Shown: piece after piece, positions 24,056 to 39,000 of the stretch
Position numbering within the stretch: position 1 is the first letter of the stretch
Layout of the letters: every line of letters starts with the position of its first letter
Assembly: GCF_030936135.1 (NCBI RefSeq)
Contig: NC_082611.1
Coordinates: 9,067,001 to 9,131,000, forward strand
Direction: 5' to 3'
Source of the DNA: Gavia stellata
Taxonomy: Eukaryota > Chordata > Aves > Gaviiformes > Gaviidae
DNA: 64,000 bases
The notes under the pieces: generated by a model
The model's input: the letters and a program-made list of their open reading frames with translations, nothing else
Databases searched by the model: none
What the model was told of the DNA's origin: nothing
Made by a program: the position numbers and the translations under genes

Positions 24056-27000
24056 CTAAAGGTACTTAGCTTTTTGTGACTACAAATCATCCTCATAACA
24101 AGGATTGAGTCTAAAACAACAGAGAGCTGACAGAAGTGAAGTGACAATAGTGAGGTATTCACATTTTAAGTGAGAGATGACAGAAAAATGTTAAAAAGCA
24201 TTTAAATCAGAAGGTCCTGCAATGTTAATGGAAAAGAGGAAAAGAATGGAACGCTCCTCTAAACATCATACACCTTGCTGTGCTTAGAATTTTTGCTTCA
24301 AAAAGAGAAATCATGGGATCTGAATTTGGGAAAGGAAACTTAACCATATTTATTTTTCATATAATCAAACGCTAAAGATTGGTACATATAAAATATTTCT
24401 AAGGAATGAAGTCGTCCTTAAAAAAGTTTCCCAACACAGTATTAATGCAACAACAGATGTAATTTAATACCCAAAGTATGCATCATTCAAATGCAACATT
24501 AAATACTTTATGATAATACAATATTCTTCACATTCCTTGCCAAGTTAGGAAAGTAAGATACAGAGGCAAAGCAACTTACCCATGTCACGCTGTAAGTCCA
24601 TGCCAGAAGGGAAAAGACGATGCAGATCCTTATTCCTGTTATTAGACAAAAGGCATATTTTCAATGCCTAATACAGCAAAAGAACAACTGTATGCTAGGA
24701 GTAAGTTAAGATCCTTTGGGCAGTAAACTCACTCTGATTTTTCATTAGGTGAAGATACTAAGCATTCATCACTATACATTTCAATAGCTTGTCTTTTGTA
24801 AAGACGTTTTTTCTGTATAGCAATGTAATTATACGTTTCTGTATAATATAATAATAACAACAAAACAAGGAAGTTACAAATATACATTTAGTAGAGGTGA
24901 TACTATGCTTTTTCTGATGTCCTGTCATTTGTTAATGGCTTTTTCTTTTTAACACCATCAGATACAGTCTTTCTAAACCCAACAATATCTAGTACTTTAA
25001 ACATGTTTCTCCTCCTAAAAAAAAGTCTGAAAAATCAAGGTTTTTTACAATATTCTTCAGACAGCTAGCTGCAAAGCTAAGAGATCAGATTCTTCTTAAA
25101 TCCCTCAGTTCTTCACTAACATACATAAACATTCTCACTCCATTCCTTCCTTTTTCCTGTGACATTGTGTATATATTTGTGTTACGATTCTGCATATTTC
25201 ATAGTTTCCTTACAGAAGGAATAAAGCACACATAATACGTCAAAGCACAGCCTTGGAACGTGTCATATAAAATGCTTTTCAAGTTATGTTGTTCTCATTT
25301 ACTTTGCATTCATGGTTGCTTTGCATGCTACACAGATTGATTTACAGGCCAAATGACATGGTAACTGTGAGACTGCATTGCCAAGTCAGGGTGGAATTAC
25401 AGGAAGAAACAACACAACTTCTAACAGCAACAATGAGCATGCCCTTTATCAGCCTTTAGGTCTTGTTAGAAAAGGAGACAGTTTGTGCAATATTTGAAGG
25501 CAAGGAATACAAATGCATCATAAATAAAAATATTGCATTAACTTGTTCTGAATAAAGGCATGTTTTTATATAATGAGCAGGAATGACAGCTTGGCTTCTT
25601 ACATATAGGAATCACAGAGAAAACAAAAAACCACAGAAGATATATATATGCAGGTTTTAAAAAGATTATTGAAGACCAATCCTAATAGGTTTCATTTTAA
25701 TTCAAAGGTTTTCTAACAGTCATTGCACTGGAAGAGAGAAGTACAGATCATCATTACTACTGCATGGTTTTGTTTTCATACCCAAAAAGGATTGGAGGAG
25801 TTATTAGGGTGGGAGGTGGCTTAGGATGGATGGAAGAGGAGGATCTGTTTTGCACTATGACAGTCAGGTATCATTTAAAATCTTGTTGTAACTTCTACCA
25901 AGTTTCATTTACAAAGTTCCATTCACCTCTATTGTTGTTACTTACCCAGAAATAGTAGCATAAGCTGCAGAACTTTCCAAGTAGGAAGGCAAAACCCCTC
26001 TAAAAAAGATTTATCTGCTAGTTATTGCTCTATTAAGAGCAAGCTTTGGTACCACATTAAATGTGGCCACGATGACAGAGGCAGCCCATAACACTGAAAG
26101 CATGTAAACTTGTGGCTTACAATGTCTACCTAATCTTCCTATCAAACTCTGGGTAGAATTGAAGATTCTAACTGATGAAGTCTCACGTGATACGAGTCGG
26201 GGATTATCAATGTCCTCATATGGTAGTTCCACCGATGCATTCAATATAGTTACCTAAAACCTAAATTCTCTTTTTTGTAACAGAGACAGGGAAGGAATAG
26301 GGTGTTTTTTTGACACTGGCAGGTTTCTGGAATTAGATTTTCCCTTCTTCCTTTTTTTTTTTTTTTTAAACTATTCAGAAAGCAAACATCTAATAAGCAT
26401 CTGCTTGAGATGGTTTTACAGAGGACTGAAGTTCAATGGAATGACAAGTATCCTATATACATCCAATTGGTTGAGATGCATTAAAATGATTAAATGAAAA
26501 TTATTGTGACTTAGTTGTATTAACAAGTTTGGGTGCCTAAAATCTTGGAATTTTTTAGTTACAAATCTAAATACATACTAGATACACAGTAGATAACATG
26601 CTTATAAAGCACAGAAATTCTTACCGGACAGAATTCTAAAGGACACAGCACAACACACACATATTGCCATTCACTTCCTTAGAAGCAGCATTAACTTCCT
26701 GGGGTTGACTCAAATTGAGGCATATTTAGATGAAGTAATTTGTTACTATCCCAAGCTGCCCCACCCTTCTTCTGAAGGTTGTTGTCCCCTGAAGCAGGTA
26801 TGGCTGAACCACGGACAGAGTTCCTGAACTGCCATTCCATGCTAAGCTTTTATGAACATCTGTACCAGTTAAATGTAGCACAGCAGCTGGAAGTTGACTG
26901 TAAATTATGGCAGTACATGAGCTGTTCCACATGGAAGTTACCCGCTCTTGCTGCAAAAACAGCATTCTTCTGATCGGGGTAGAACACACACTTCAAGGTA

Positions 27001-30000
27001 ACAATTGGTTTAGCTGTTTGTCTTTAAGTCATTGCATGCAAATCAACGTATTCAGTGAGTCACAGCAATGACATGACTTCCAAACAAGCTGGCAGAAAAA
27101 TACACATCTTTGTCAAATTATAAAACCCCTCTTTTAATATGTCTTGAATACAGTGAATTGCATTCCAGGAAATGTAAACCAGGAAAGTAAATGACATATA
27201 CGTGACAGATTAACATAGAAAAGTCATTAACAGAGCACTCGATTAATCAGGTCATCACAGATGAACCTTTAGACTGGATATTAGGAAAAACTTCTTCACT
27301 GAAAGGGTTGTCAGACATTGGAACAGGCTGCCCAGGGAGGTGGTGGAGTCACCATCCCTGGAGGTATTTAAAAGATGTGTGCATGAGGTGCTTAGGGAGA
27401 TGGTTTAGGGGTGGACTTGGCAGCATTAGGTTTACGGTTGGACTTGATGATCTTAAAGGTCTCTTCCAACCTAAACGATTCTGTGATTCTATGATCTTCA
27501 AATGTTTTCCTGACTAAGTAGCCCTCAGATTGATGGGAGCAGGCAGGACGAGAGTTTCCAGGTAGGTAATAGGCAGGAGACAGAAACTGTATTTTAAAGG
27601 AAGGAGCCGCTCTGAGTAGATAGTGGGCCTGACCAGCCTGCAAGACAACAAGGCTTCAGAAGCATGGAGAGAGGCTGCACAGCCTGAAAACACACACAAA
27701 AGAAGTGAAGATGGACAGGATGCAATGGCTAAATACTGTAACACCCCACTATTTTATAGCTTCTGTGGTTCACAAATTCTAACATCAACATTTGTTCCTT
27801 ACTTTTCAGTTGCATTTTTCTTAAACAGGAGACTTAGAAACACTTAGCTCACACCACCAGCAAAGAGAAGACTCCTGAATTCCTAACACCTACTTTAAGT
27901 CTGGAAGCATGCTCAAGAGAACCAGAGAAACTTGCTATGCTCTGCCCACAGAAACAAATGACTAGTCTACACCAGAACAAACAACTGAGTGATGAGATGA
28001 GTATTAGCGTAGGTTGCAGTGAACTTAGGATTACATAGATCCGTTGGCGATAAGTCTATAGAGACACTGTGTGAATGGAATTGTTTTGAATGAGTAAAAT
28101 CTCTGAACACCAAATACTATACAGGAAAAAAAAGGCTGTAAGTGAGAGGTGTGACAGATTGCAATCTAACACAACACACTAAAATATTCTGAAGCTTATC
28201 CACATTTGCAAAATATGACATGTGCATTACTATCTTATTTCACAAGAAGTCTCTGATACCATTTAACATACCTGCACGAGTGTATTTTCTTTTAAGGTTA
28301 TTTTAAAGGACCTTTATAAAAACATCAGAATCTATGCTACAGTATTGTGACATTTCTTAAATCCTCCAAGGAATAAATAAGGATTCTTTTTGGCAATACA
28401 GAAACCTCATCCTTTCTACCTGGATTTACTGTTTTAACATTTCCATTAGTACAAATCCACTCATTTTATCAGTGACCATCATCTAATATTTAGATACCCC
28501 AAATAAAAATGTAACTAATCCTAATAATTTACAATTAACATTTTCCTATCAAAGCTTCTCAGCAGTTACACACATACCAACACATATACTAATAAAATCA
28601 CAGGAAGTGATGCATACCACAAAGCACCATTTTAACTGCAGTATTCCACAGTAGGCTGGTACTAACATGGAATGTGGGAGTCAGCTGATGCAGAGCATAC
28701 AACACTGAAAAGAGACTTTTATGATAGAAATAATTTTTAATTCTTTATGGAGACAAAACAGATGGAGGGACAGAGAAGATAACATCTCCCATATCAAAGT
28801 ATATCCAATCATTCCCATCAGCTGGCACTCAGGAGATGCAAATGGCTCCTGAATAAACTCTGATCAAGTATCTGAATTTTGCGGTCTGAATCCATTTTCA
28901 TTAAATATTAAATATATTAAACACCGGAGATGAATTCCTAACCCTCTGAAAGACAACAGTAAACACCTACAAAATACTCATGAGCTGTCATTGCAGAGTT
29001 TCTCATTAAAAAAATGTGTATTTCATAAATCAATGGGAAAAATATATGCCTCATTACTGCAGTTAGCTTAAACTGGATTTTCTTATATGGTACTGGTAAA
29101 CCTATTTTTAGTCTTTCTAGGACAGGAAACAGGTAAGAACTTAACAGAATTGCTTAGAAGACTGGCAGTGTCTGGTTATACAAACGTAACCAAGCTTTAT
29201 CAGCAACAAGATACTACTTATTTGCATGTCTGATTATTTCTGAATCATCACCTCTAAATCTTTCTCTACTGCCAACATATAAAAAGCAAAGAGTCGAAAT
29301 AATTATTAGCAAACTTCTTTTGGCAAAAACATTCATTCCAAGCTTTGTTTTCTGCACTAAGGTTACTTCTTGGACTTGCTACGCAAAACTGGCATAAAGA
29401 ATTCTCTTTCTAGTATCACAGCCATCTGCCCCATCTGTTAGGGATAATGAGCACCAGCAAAGAAATCTCAAACCACTGCCAAAAAAGATATCTTGGACAT
29501 ACCACCAACTGATTCATGCAATTATGAGAATGATGCAGTAGAATAGAAGAGAAACAAAAGTTGTAATCCTGTATAACTACTAATTATATTAGGAATACAT
29601 TACACTTTTAAAATTTGTATTAGCTGTATTGAAAAATATCCTCTACTTATGTTTAAACATCTTTGGAGAATTCAGGGCTTGATTTACTTTGAGTCCTGCA
29701 AAGTCTGCAAGTAGAATAAGTCAGCAGCACTTATCATCTGTAACTTCTTCTCCTGACAGAAGTTCAGAGACAACGAAGAATACATCTTCCTCTTTCTGCT
29801 TGAAGCTGAAAAGAAGTAGGCTAGTGGTACCACTCCAAACCTCTTCAGCATCTCTTCTTCATCTAAAATTTAATCCTACAAATCAAGCACATGAACTGTT
29901 TTTTAAATACAATTAAAAATATATAAACTGCATAGGCTCACCATCACCCTTGACAAAATAGTAATGGAAAACCAATATAAATTAACTTAATTAACTTTCA

Positions 30001-33000
30001 ATTTTCCTTACTTATGTGTTTAATCGTGCTACGATACTACGTACTTTCTGAAGTACATTAACAGGAATGTCTTCCTATACACTTTACAAGCAATACAGTT
30101 TACCCTGGAAGGTTGTAAGACAGAGATGGTTGTGGAACACTAGCCTCTGCCTATACAAGCCTGTAACAACCTTCTTGCTACTGGAGGATGATTATGTGTC
30201 TGTTTCCTCTCCGAGTAACTCTCTTTAGTGATCATCCCTTATATGCTGAATTCCACGCATACTTAACCAGGCTCCAGGTTCCATTCTCCATGAAGCAAGC
30301 ATTCTTAACCAGCAGGTCTGACTGGAATTTTTTTTTCCTTCTCTTTGAATGACTGGGCAATGTTTGTAAACCAAAATACAAACTACAGCTATAGAAACAA
30401 GGATTTAAAAAAGTCTCACTATATATCTGCCTTACCCAATTCCATGATGAGTATCTTGGCAGGCCTAAGTTCTCTAGTGCAACTCTGTAATTGTCTGCAT
30501 GTCCACTTTTTCCCTCAAACAGCTCTGTGACAAAAGCTTCTGTCTTCTTTAAGCCTGAGACAGTAATTTCTCTTTTCCTGTATTTTTTCCTTTGCCAATT
30601 TTAAAGCGGCACATTGGCTCTGTGAGAGGTTTAGTTTGTCCAGCTGCCTCTCCCACAACTTTGTAACAACAGTCCAGTGTTTGCTGAGGCTGTCTTTACT
30701 ATTAGCGTGGTCTTTTTTCAGCCAGCTTTGTTCATTTAACTGATAAATCATGCAGCCCATGTAGCAACTGTTATTACAGCCATTACATCTGGTCCTAACC
30801 CTCTAATGTGCTTAGCTGTTTGCTCTTAGAAAGAGCTAAACCATTAATAACTAAAAATACACATCTGCCTTGTTCCTTTCACGCCAAACATAGTTCTCTT
30901 TGAACTGTTCTTTGTGTATATTAGGTTATACTGTGGACTAGCTCAGCTAAGAACAAAAAATCTTTACAAATGTTTTCAACTTTGGGAAAAGTCACTGCTG
31001 GAAATTAATACATTTTACATTAGGATTATGAAACATTATCTTTCTACTGAGATATATGAACTTATATCAACTACGATCTATTTGTGGTGACTATTTACCT
31101 GAGCATTTTTTTTAAAGCCTGAATTGTCCTTTTGGTTTATATTCCATTTTTGTAGTAATAACCTGTTTGAAAGAAAAACAAAACCCAAAGAATTACAGCA
31201 GCTTTTCACAGAGACATATAGTAGCTTTGTATCTGTGTTTAGCCATGATCTTCTGTGACAGAAAATCTTTTCATTGAGAACGTATAATGCATTTTAAAGC
31301 TCTTTGCAAGCACTTTTGCCCATTACTACTATTGAAACAGCACTTTCTGGTTCTGGATTGGCAGTTAGGAAGCATAACAATGCAGAAACATAAGAATCAA
31401 TAAAATTTAACTGTCCTTCAGTCCAGTTCTAGGCAGGTATCAAAGCTAGTTTTGAATGATACCAGAAGCGGCAGGGAATGGTGTGCCACCTGAGCCAATT
31501 CAGTTTACTGAGATACAGATGGCATGCAGTGCCAACAGGGCTATGCTGCTTCCAGGAACTGACTTGGCTCATTTGGAATCCGCTGGGTACCTCTCCCTGG
31601 CGTCACATTGTACTGTTATCTGTTACATAACTGTTAACAGAAAAGGGAAGAGAAACTTCATGTTGAGGGAGGATGCTGGGGAGAAGATGAGGAAGAGAAA
31701 AGAAAGGGAGACAAACCTGAAGAATGTTGGCAGACCATTCTTACTCTATGGAGAGAAAAAGAAGCTGAAGATTACAGTAAAGAAGGAAAGAGGGGAAGAC
31801 ACAGGACAAATTCTGGTTGGTCCAAGACTTAAAAGGGAAAGGAAAAAGATTAAGAGTCAAATTATTTAGGAAAGCAGAAAAAGACTGAGATTGAGAGGAG
31901 AATGGTATTGTCAGATCCTTCAGTAAATCAGGAAATGTAAGAAGAGTGAAGAGGAAGGCTTAGGGAATCTTCCCAGAAAAAGTCTAGTCGAAACTTTACA
32001 GGTCTTTAGAGGCAAAAAGAAAGGGAGATTGATGGTAATGTAAAAGTAAATGGGTTGAGATGGGATTGTTTGAGAACAGAAGAAAGACCTCACATTTTTC
32101 CATGCAGAAAACACAATTCTAGCAGACAGAATGGATGGCGATGCAGTTAGAGAAGTCAGGATGAGGTAGGATAGAAGGAGCCCATACAGATGTTGGAAAA
32201 TAGAAGCAATCTGCATTTCTGAGTAAGAAGTCATACTAAAAGAAGAGGTACTAAAAAGAACATTGCATCACATTAACAAAAGTCAATTTTTTAATAATAC
32301 ACACAAAGAGAAACACATTGATTTCACAGATGACAGAACTCAGCAAGGAGAGGAACAACTTAATGTAATTTCTCTTTGACATAAGAAATGGAGGGACAAC
32401 AACTGAGAGAAAACAACAGCCCTGAAGTTAGAACCTGCTCAGATCCTTTACTACGATGGTAGCTAATTGTGTAAGATCTTAAAATTAAATCCCTCTGAAG
32501 CAGAAAGCTTTCTTGCATGTCATTTTCCAAGCCTCAAAAAACCACTAAAATTGACAGTACAAGGAAAGAAACAGCAATTCTTTTTTAAATAGCAGACACT
32601 AGAATTCAGATATTCTTGTCTTCCTTTAATGAAATAAAAAAGCAATTATTGAAAGATTCTTGATAATTACTCACCTCAAAGATTTTGCCTGCTTTAAGAA
32701 ACTTCTACCTTTTGCTACTTCTTGAGTAAGTTTCTTTAAATCATCTCCTTCAAAGTAAGGGAAAACTGGATCCTGAAAACAGAATTAAAATGTTCTACTT
32801 TAATTTGCACCTATTTATTATTTTCAATTTCTATCCATTTAATTAACTGAGCCTAACCTCTAAATCTCCCTACTCCTATCTACTTGCAAAGAAGGGGAGA
32901 GCAGAGCAACTCTGGATTGAATATGGTTCTGTTCACTAACATATTTTTCTGCGGTGGCAATCCCTGAGGTCTCCTGCTGGAATATTAACATGCTAAACAC

Positions 33001-36000
33001 TGTGTAAGGATTTCACAAGTACATAAATGAAATACAAGATGGTAAGGATAAGAAGGCACAGTAAAAGCTAAAGTTAGTTTAAAAACCATAGTGTCCAGAT
33101 ACAAGGGGGTTTTTGCTTCAAAAGTTTCAAAAACTGTATTGTATTGTATATTTCTTTCATGGGTTTGGTCACCTGACCAAGGCAGCTAGCAGAGACGCAA
33201 AGCCAGATATTAAGATTTCTCCTTTCAGTTTCAATGTCAAGTATCTTAGGAGCCTTGTATTAATTTTTCTCATGATTTTTCTTTTTTATAGGTAGTTTGA
33301 CTACTGATGAAGAACTAAGTTGAAATGAAACAAAATCAAACCCAACAAAACCAATCTATTTAACATACATCTTCATCTTCAAGCCCCTCTGTCAACATTC
33401 TGTGTGCTGCTAACTGTCCATCCACATCTCCAAAACTGCAATGATAGCGTCCTCCTGTTTGGGAAGCAAGCTTCTTCAGAAATTCATTAGCTCCTCTGTT
33501 AACAACAAAGTAGTAAGTTACTTATGAAAATTATTTCTCTGAAAGCAACAACAATAGAAAAAGAATTTCTAAGAATTCTTCAAAAAATATTACATCAAAG
33601 AAATAGTTTGGAGAACATGATTATAAACATCTGTATCGTTTCTGATTGTCAATTGCTAATGAAGATACACACTGCTTAGCTGTCATAAACTCCAAACCCA
33701 GGCTATTTTTGCAAAAGAGGTTCAGTGTAGCAATAGAACCAAAAAAAGAAACTAAACCAAGAAATCCAGAAGCTGGACTGGCAGGTAAAGGGCAGTAATA
33801 TTTTACACAGGAAGAAAACCAAAAGCTGTGGGACTTCATAAAGGGGAAGAACATTTTGTGCATGACCCATATTTTATTCTCTTGCCTAAGCCTCTATTAC
33901 TTGCCATTGTCCAACAAGAACCATTGGGATAACTGGTACAGTTGTTACTGTATTCTTTTTGCAAGTATGCTAAATCGCACACTATTACTGCCATTTATAC
34001 ATAATTTTAGAATCCTGTCTCCCAGGCACTAGAATTGCGAAGTCAAAAATAGTCATACATCCATTAGTTTCAAGTAAGCTGCAAGGATTGATTCCATTCT
34101 AGAACTGGACACTAAAATCTCCACAACTAACTAGGAGATTTCTTTGAAAGGAAGCTGCAGATTTTGTTTCAGAGTAACTTGTAGTCAGAAGTGACAGTTA
34201 TTGGTTACTGACCAGTTAACCAAATGATATGCAAATAAATTAAATCAAAATATTAATAATTAAAAGACTTTTAATAAATACTTAAAGTTGGCTTTTTCAA
34301 CTTAGGACTAATAATTCAAAGTTCTTACCAGAAAGGAAGACATATAAAAGCTTAGAAAATAACACTTTCTTCCTGTCAAACTCCACTTCCAAAATCCGAA
34401 AGAGCAAAGACTGTGTATCTAGAGGTCTACTACTTCTCCCCTTAATGGCTTGAAAAATGACATCCAAACTAACTGCCATCTTTTGAGGGATTTAGCTTTA
34501 AGGTCTATTAGCTACAATAGCAGTATAGGATCTGGTCAATTTAATTTGGAGTGGTAATGGAGTTTTGAAGCAAATCCCCCATTTATTTTTGTCTGCCACG
34601 TGTTTGTTTGGCTCTCACACTAACTCTGTTGTGTGAAAACTATACTCCTTCAGTAGGAGACTAATCTAGAAACTCCAGTCCACATATGCTCTCAACATTT
34701 TATCAGGTATTAGTGTGGTTGTACTACCACAACATTCTCCAGCGTACACCTAGCAGACATGCCCACAGACGACTCCTGAAACATCCAGAACTCTGAAAAC
34801 ACCCTAAAGCTCTCCAGAATGGTCCAGGCCTTGTGTGTGCCCTATTTTCTCATGACTATCATCTCTCAAACTTCCTTGAGATTCTGCTGGTCCTTCCTCA
34901 TCCATCCTCACTCCTGCTTTGGAATCTTTTGCCTTTCCTATGACAAAATTTTCTGTTGCATGTTCACCTTCCTGAACCTTTTATTTCTTTTACTTTTTAA
35001 TATCTTTTTATAGCTCTATTGCATTGCTGTGGCAACATCCATTCCACAGTTCAGCAGGATGCAACCTAGGACCTAATAGAAACAACGCTGCTTGTCATTT
35101 TGCAGTATGAGAGGGTCAAAAATTTCTCATGGCAGCTGGATAACCCAATGGCATTATCAGGAAGTTGTTAACCTCATGACTGCCACTGGGACAGGAGGGC
35201 TGGCAGGCAATGCTGCATTTAATTCAAGAATACAAAGGCTGAGTTCTTGAAGACCTGGGACAACTACTGCATTTTGACGTGGCAGAGTGGACATGCACCT
35301 ATTCTAGAAAGCTTGACGAACTGGTGGCCTCTTTGGCTATCTGCTCCCTGTGTCACACAGGCACAGCCATGAATGAGAATCTAGAGGAGGGCATACTTTT
35401 TGATATTGTCCCATGGTCCCCAAATCTGGACCGTGCAAAGAGCCCTGAAAAGGGACATCTGGAGATGTATCTTTAACCCACACCCCACCGTGGCTGGCAT
35501 TAGCACTTTCTTAGTGCTCCTGATTTCAGTCCAGGTCAGTGTATTAACTTTTTATGCCTCTACAGGGATGTGTGCATGATAGACTAGTGATAGAACTACA
35601 GGAATGACCTCAGTGCTGCAGACTAGTGATGCATATCACTTCTCTGTGCATGTGAAGGCAACTCTCTCAAGGACATAAGCTGTGGGAGACGCAGGACACG
35701 TGGCAATTGCCTGTGTCAGAACAGCCTTCCCAGTTCCCACACGCATGAATGTCTAGCTCAATCCTGGTTTTCAGTGAACTGAGCATGTGGCACATTTTGA
35801 TAATACAGCCTTTTGACAATAAATAGACTAGTAATTTTAAAGATTTTTTGTTGTTCTTGCAAAGCATCATATACCTGTCCATACAGCTAAAAGAAATGGT
35901 ATGGATTTTAATATCTTGTTTCTTTCTCAATCTTTCAATTTCTTTCAAAATCAGAGTGCAACTGGTGTCTGGTTTTCCATCAGTCAATACATACAGTGCC

Positions 36001-39000
36001 TCCATACCTTGGAAACTGAGGGCCTTCTGAAAAGCAGAAAATAAGCTGAAATAATTAGTACATTTTTACGAAAAGTTATACTTAAGAATGAAAACATTAT
36101 TCCAAAGATTTAAGATCGCTTTATATTTACCACATCATTAATCAAGTTAGTATTGTCTTTTCCTTTTCACTAAGTAGAAAAGGATCAAGGATATAAATTT
36201 GAAAAATAAACAAGTAGATAATTTGTAGATAAGGCAATACATTAATAAGCAGGGCATCACCAAAAACTGACTCATTGAAAAAACTGGTTTTGGAGAACTG
36301 CTGACAGAAGATTTTTACATCACATTTTGTGGGAGTTAAAGATGCTTAATGTCTGAAAATCAGGCTCACTAGGACTTGGCCTTTTTATATTACAAAAACT
36401 TGCTACAGTAATTGACTCAGTGGACATTTTTGTAATAGACATGCCTTATAGTTCTACTGGACTCGATTCACCATGAATTCTGTAAAATTTATAAGGAGAT
36501 TCTGCAAGGGTGTCTAGAACAAGAATCATTCATTTAAGGCAACATTTCTTTTTTGATTCAAATTTTAAATCTCATGAAATAGCAAGTTCTCTCAGTCTCT
36601 GTTTGAAATTATTATTACTAGTTAATTTCTACACTGAGAATTTTTATAGGAGAAAAGTTTCTTCACCTGTTACTAAAGTTCAAGAATTGCACTCAATGCC
36701 TATGTGATTCCAACAAACACTGCTTCTTTAAAATCCCTGTTTGGCTCAGAGCAAATATATCACAGACACAGTTGTACCTAAGCATTGTTTTGAGCAACTG
36801 GCTATTTTCTCTCTCCAGTATTCTTTGAACACAAATATTAATGCAACTATTGGTATATCACATTTTTCTTAAACTCAGTATGAGCAATGAAGTCTACTAT
36901 CTACGAGCCCTGGGAACAGGAACAGTGGCTTGATTCCAGATCGGTTCAGTGTTTTGCGTGTAAAAACATTGTATGCTTTGACCAAATAATTTCCCTAAAA
37001 TATTATCAGTCAGATGGAAGTGTTTCATCACCACAAGACCTGATGTCTTCTCCAAAATGTGGTACACAATTTACTAACCTGTAAAGCCATAAGGATGCAT
37101 GTATTACCACAAGCGTGGAACTTGGACACCCACTGCACAGCATCATGACATGTTTCATCACTTGCCTCTACAAGACACTCCTTCCAACTCTCTGTATTTT
37201 CTGCAAATCTCAGCAGGTTAAACCTAAGAAGAAAGATGGCCCACAACATTTAACCCCAACCAATACTATCAGTCACTTCGGATAAGCCAGTTTTGACATA
37301 AATAAAAAAACTAAAACAAGCCAAAACAAACACAAAACCAAACCCAATTAAAAACAAACCAAAAAACCAGAAGACCAAAAAAACAAACCCAAGAGCCTAG
37401 TATTGGAGTAAGGTCTTCAGCTTCGGAAGAGTAAGAAAACATATCTCACTCTGCACGAACAGAAAATCTATGGGTATTCTGAGCCCAAAAGGATAAGCAG
37501 CATCAGGCTATGGCAAAGGAGGCTCAAATCTTAGAGAGCTGAGAATTAAAAGTTGGTTAAAAAGAAGAACAGAAAAAGCAGTTAATGTCACATCCATATT
37601 ATGCATTAACATATAATAATTACTTGTATTGTGTTTCAGTACTATATTATTTGTAATTATTAAGTAATCTTATTACATAATAATAATTAGTGAAGATTTC
37701 AGTCTTTATCAGTAGTTCATCATACCTGATTTCATTTTTCCTCAGCTGTTCCCAGATAAGGGAGGTAAGTTCTTTTGTAATATGTGGCAAATATGGGTCC
37801 ATGGAACCAGATGTATCAATCAAAACACAGACATTTGCTTCTAAAATGGTACCAAACAATCTTCGGCTTCCTGGGCCAGAACATTAACACTGATTAAGTG
37901 TCATTACATAGGCTTATTTTATTGAACATATGATTTTATTGAGTGTACTGCAAAACCTTCAGTCTTTAGGGGTTATTCCGGGCACATTTCTGCATAATAA
38001 ATTCTAATCTGTGTGGAAACTAGGTAGTTCAAATGTTAATAATAGAAGTCTTCTGCTATTTCAAATCTAGTACTATCAAGCATTAATTACTAGCCAATTG
38101 TAGCAACTTGCATTAAACAATTTGTATCTCATACTTTACAATCCAGAAAAAAATTAAACTGTTTCCCAACAAAGATCTTTATGAGCAACAGAGGGACAAA
38201 AATACTTTTCACCACCAGTGATACTGAACTTCTAAATAGGGCACATTCTTAGAAAAAGAATCAGAAAATCTAATTTTGCTTGTATAGGTTATTCTATATA
38301 TTTTGTTGATGGAAAGCTTCTGACACCAGCAACCTTGTAATCACGAACACAACATGTGTTGTTCTGGAAGAACTTAGATCACAGCAAGCTACATGTTTAT
38401 CAGCTACACAGATGCTGAATTATCTTGTATTCTTATTTTATTGTCATAAAAATACTTTTTAAAATTTAAAATTAAATACAAAAACGGATGAGCTCCAGCT
38501 GGAGGTCCAGATTTATGTTCATATTCATTCTATTAGATATAGTAGACAAGAAGATTTTATGTATGTTTAAGTTGTGCTTTATAGAAAAACAGATGCACTC
38601 CAATACCTGACAGAAGCCACTGTATTCTTTGTATATAGCGCTGCAACACTTTCTCCAGTTGTTCAGTGTAGATTTCCAGTTCTTTAGATTGAAACTGCAG
38701 ATGTTTCACAACCCCCTGGAAAAATTCAGTTTGTACAAGAACACCTTACTTCAGGAGATTTGAGCTCAGCTGCTATATATGCAATGTCTGCATTAGAAAT
38801 CAGGGAGATTAACTTTTTTGTCTTTACCTCTATGAAATAGTCTAAGAAAATTTTTGCGACTCTATTGCTACTAAATAACTGGTTTACCCAAATTACAAAA
38901 GCCTAGTTCTCATCTCAGTGTGTGTGCTGGGCAACAAAATTACGTAATTTGACTTGACAGGTGCATCTGTTGTATTGTTTCTGACAGTTTTATAGATACA

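Larger units (their letters stand above)
24636..32674 (-). other. Longest VWA3A intron
   Basis: About 8 kb. Contains the + strand CR1 copy, a T16 run at 26352 and a purine-rich block near 31640-31905. The flanking exon phases match, so no coding exon is missing on frame grounds. Confidence 0.7.

Noticed and set aside
26011..26244. 77-codon minus-strand ORF ([20 protein letters not shown]) inside the longest VWA3A intron
   Set aside because: Composition looks protein-like, but the flanking VWA3A exons already join in phase and no good splice pair brackets it.
31456..31869. 137-codon + strand ORF
   Set aside because: Low-complexity Lys/Arg/Glu protein from the purine-rich tract, inside a VWA3A intron, antisense to the gene, with no recognisable domain.
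35667..36005. ORF track starting inside VWA3A exon 31 and running past its donor
   Set aside because: The part beyond 35875 is intron; the exon ends at a GTATAT donor with matching phase.
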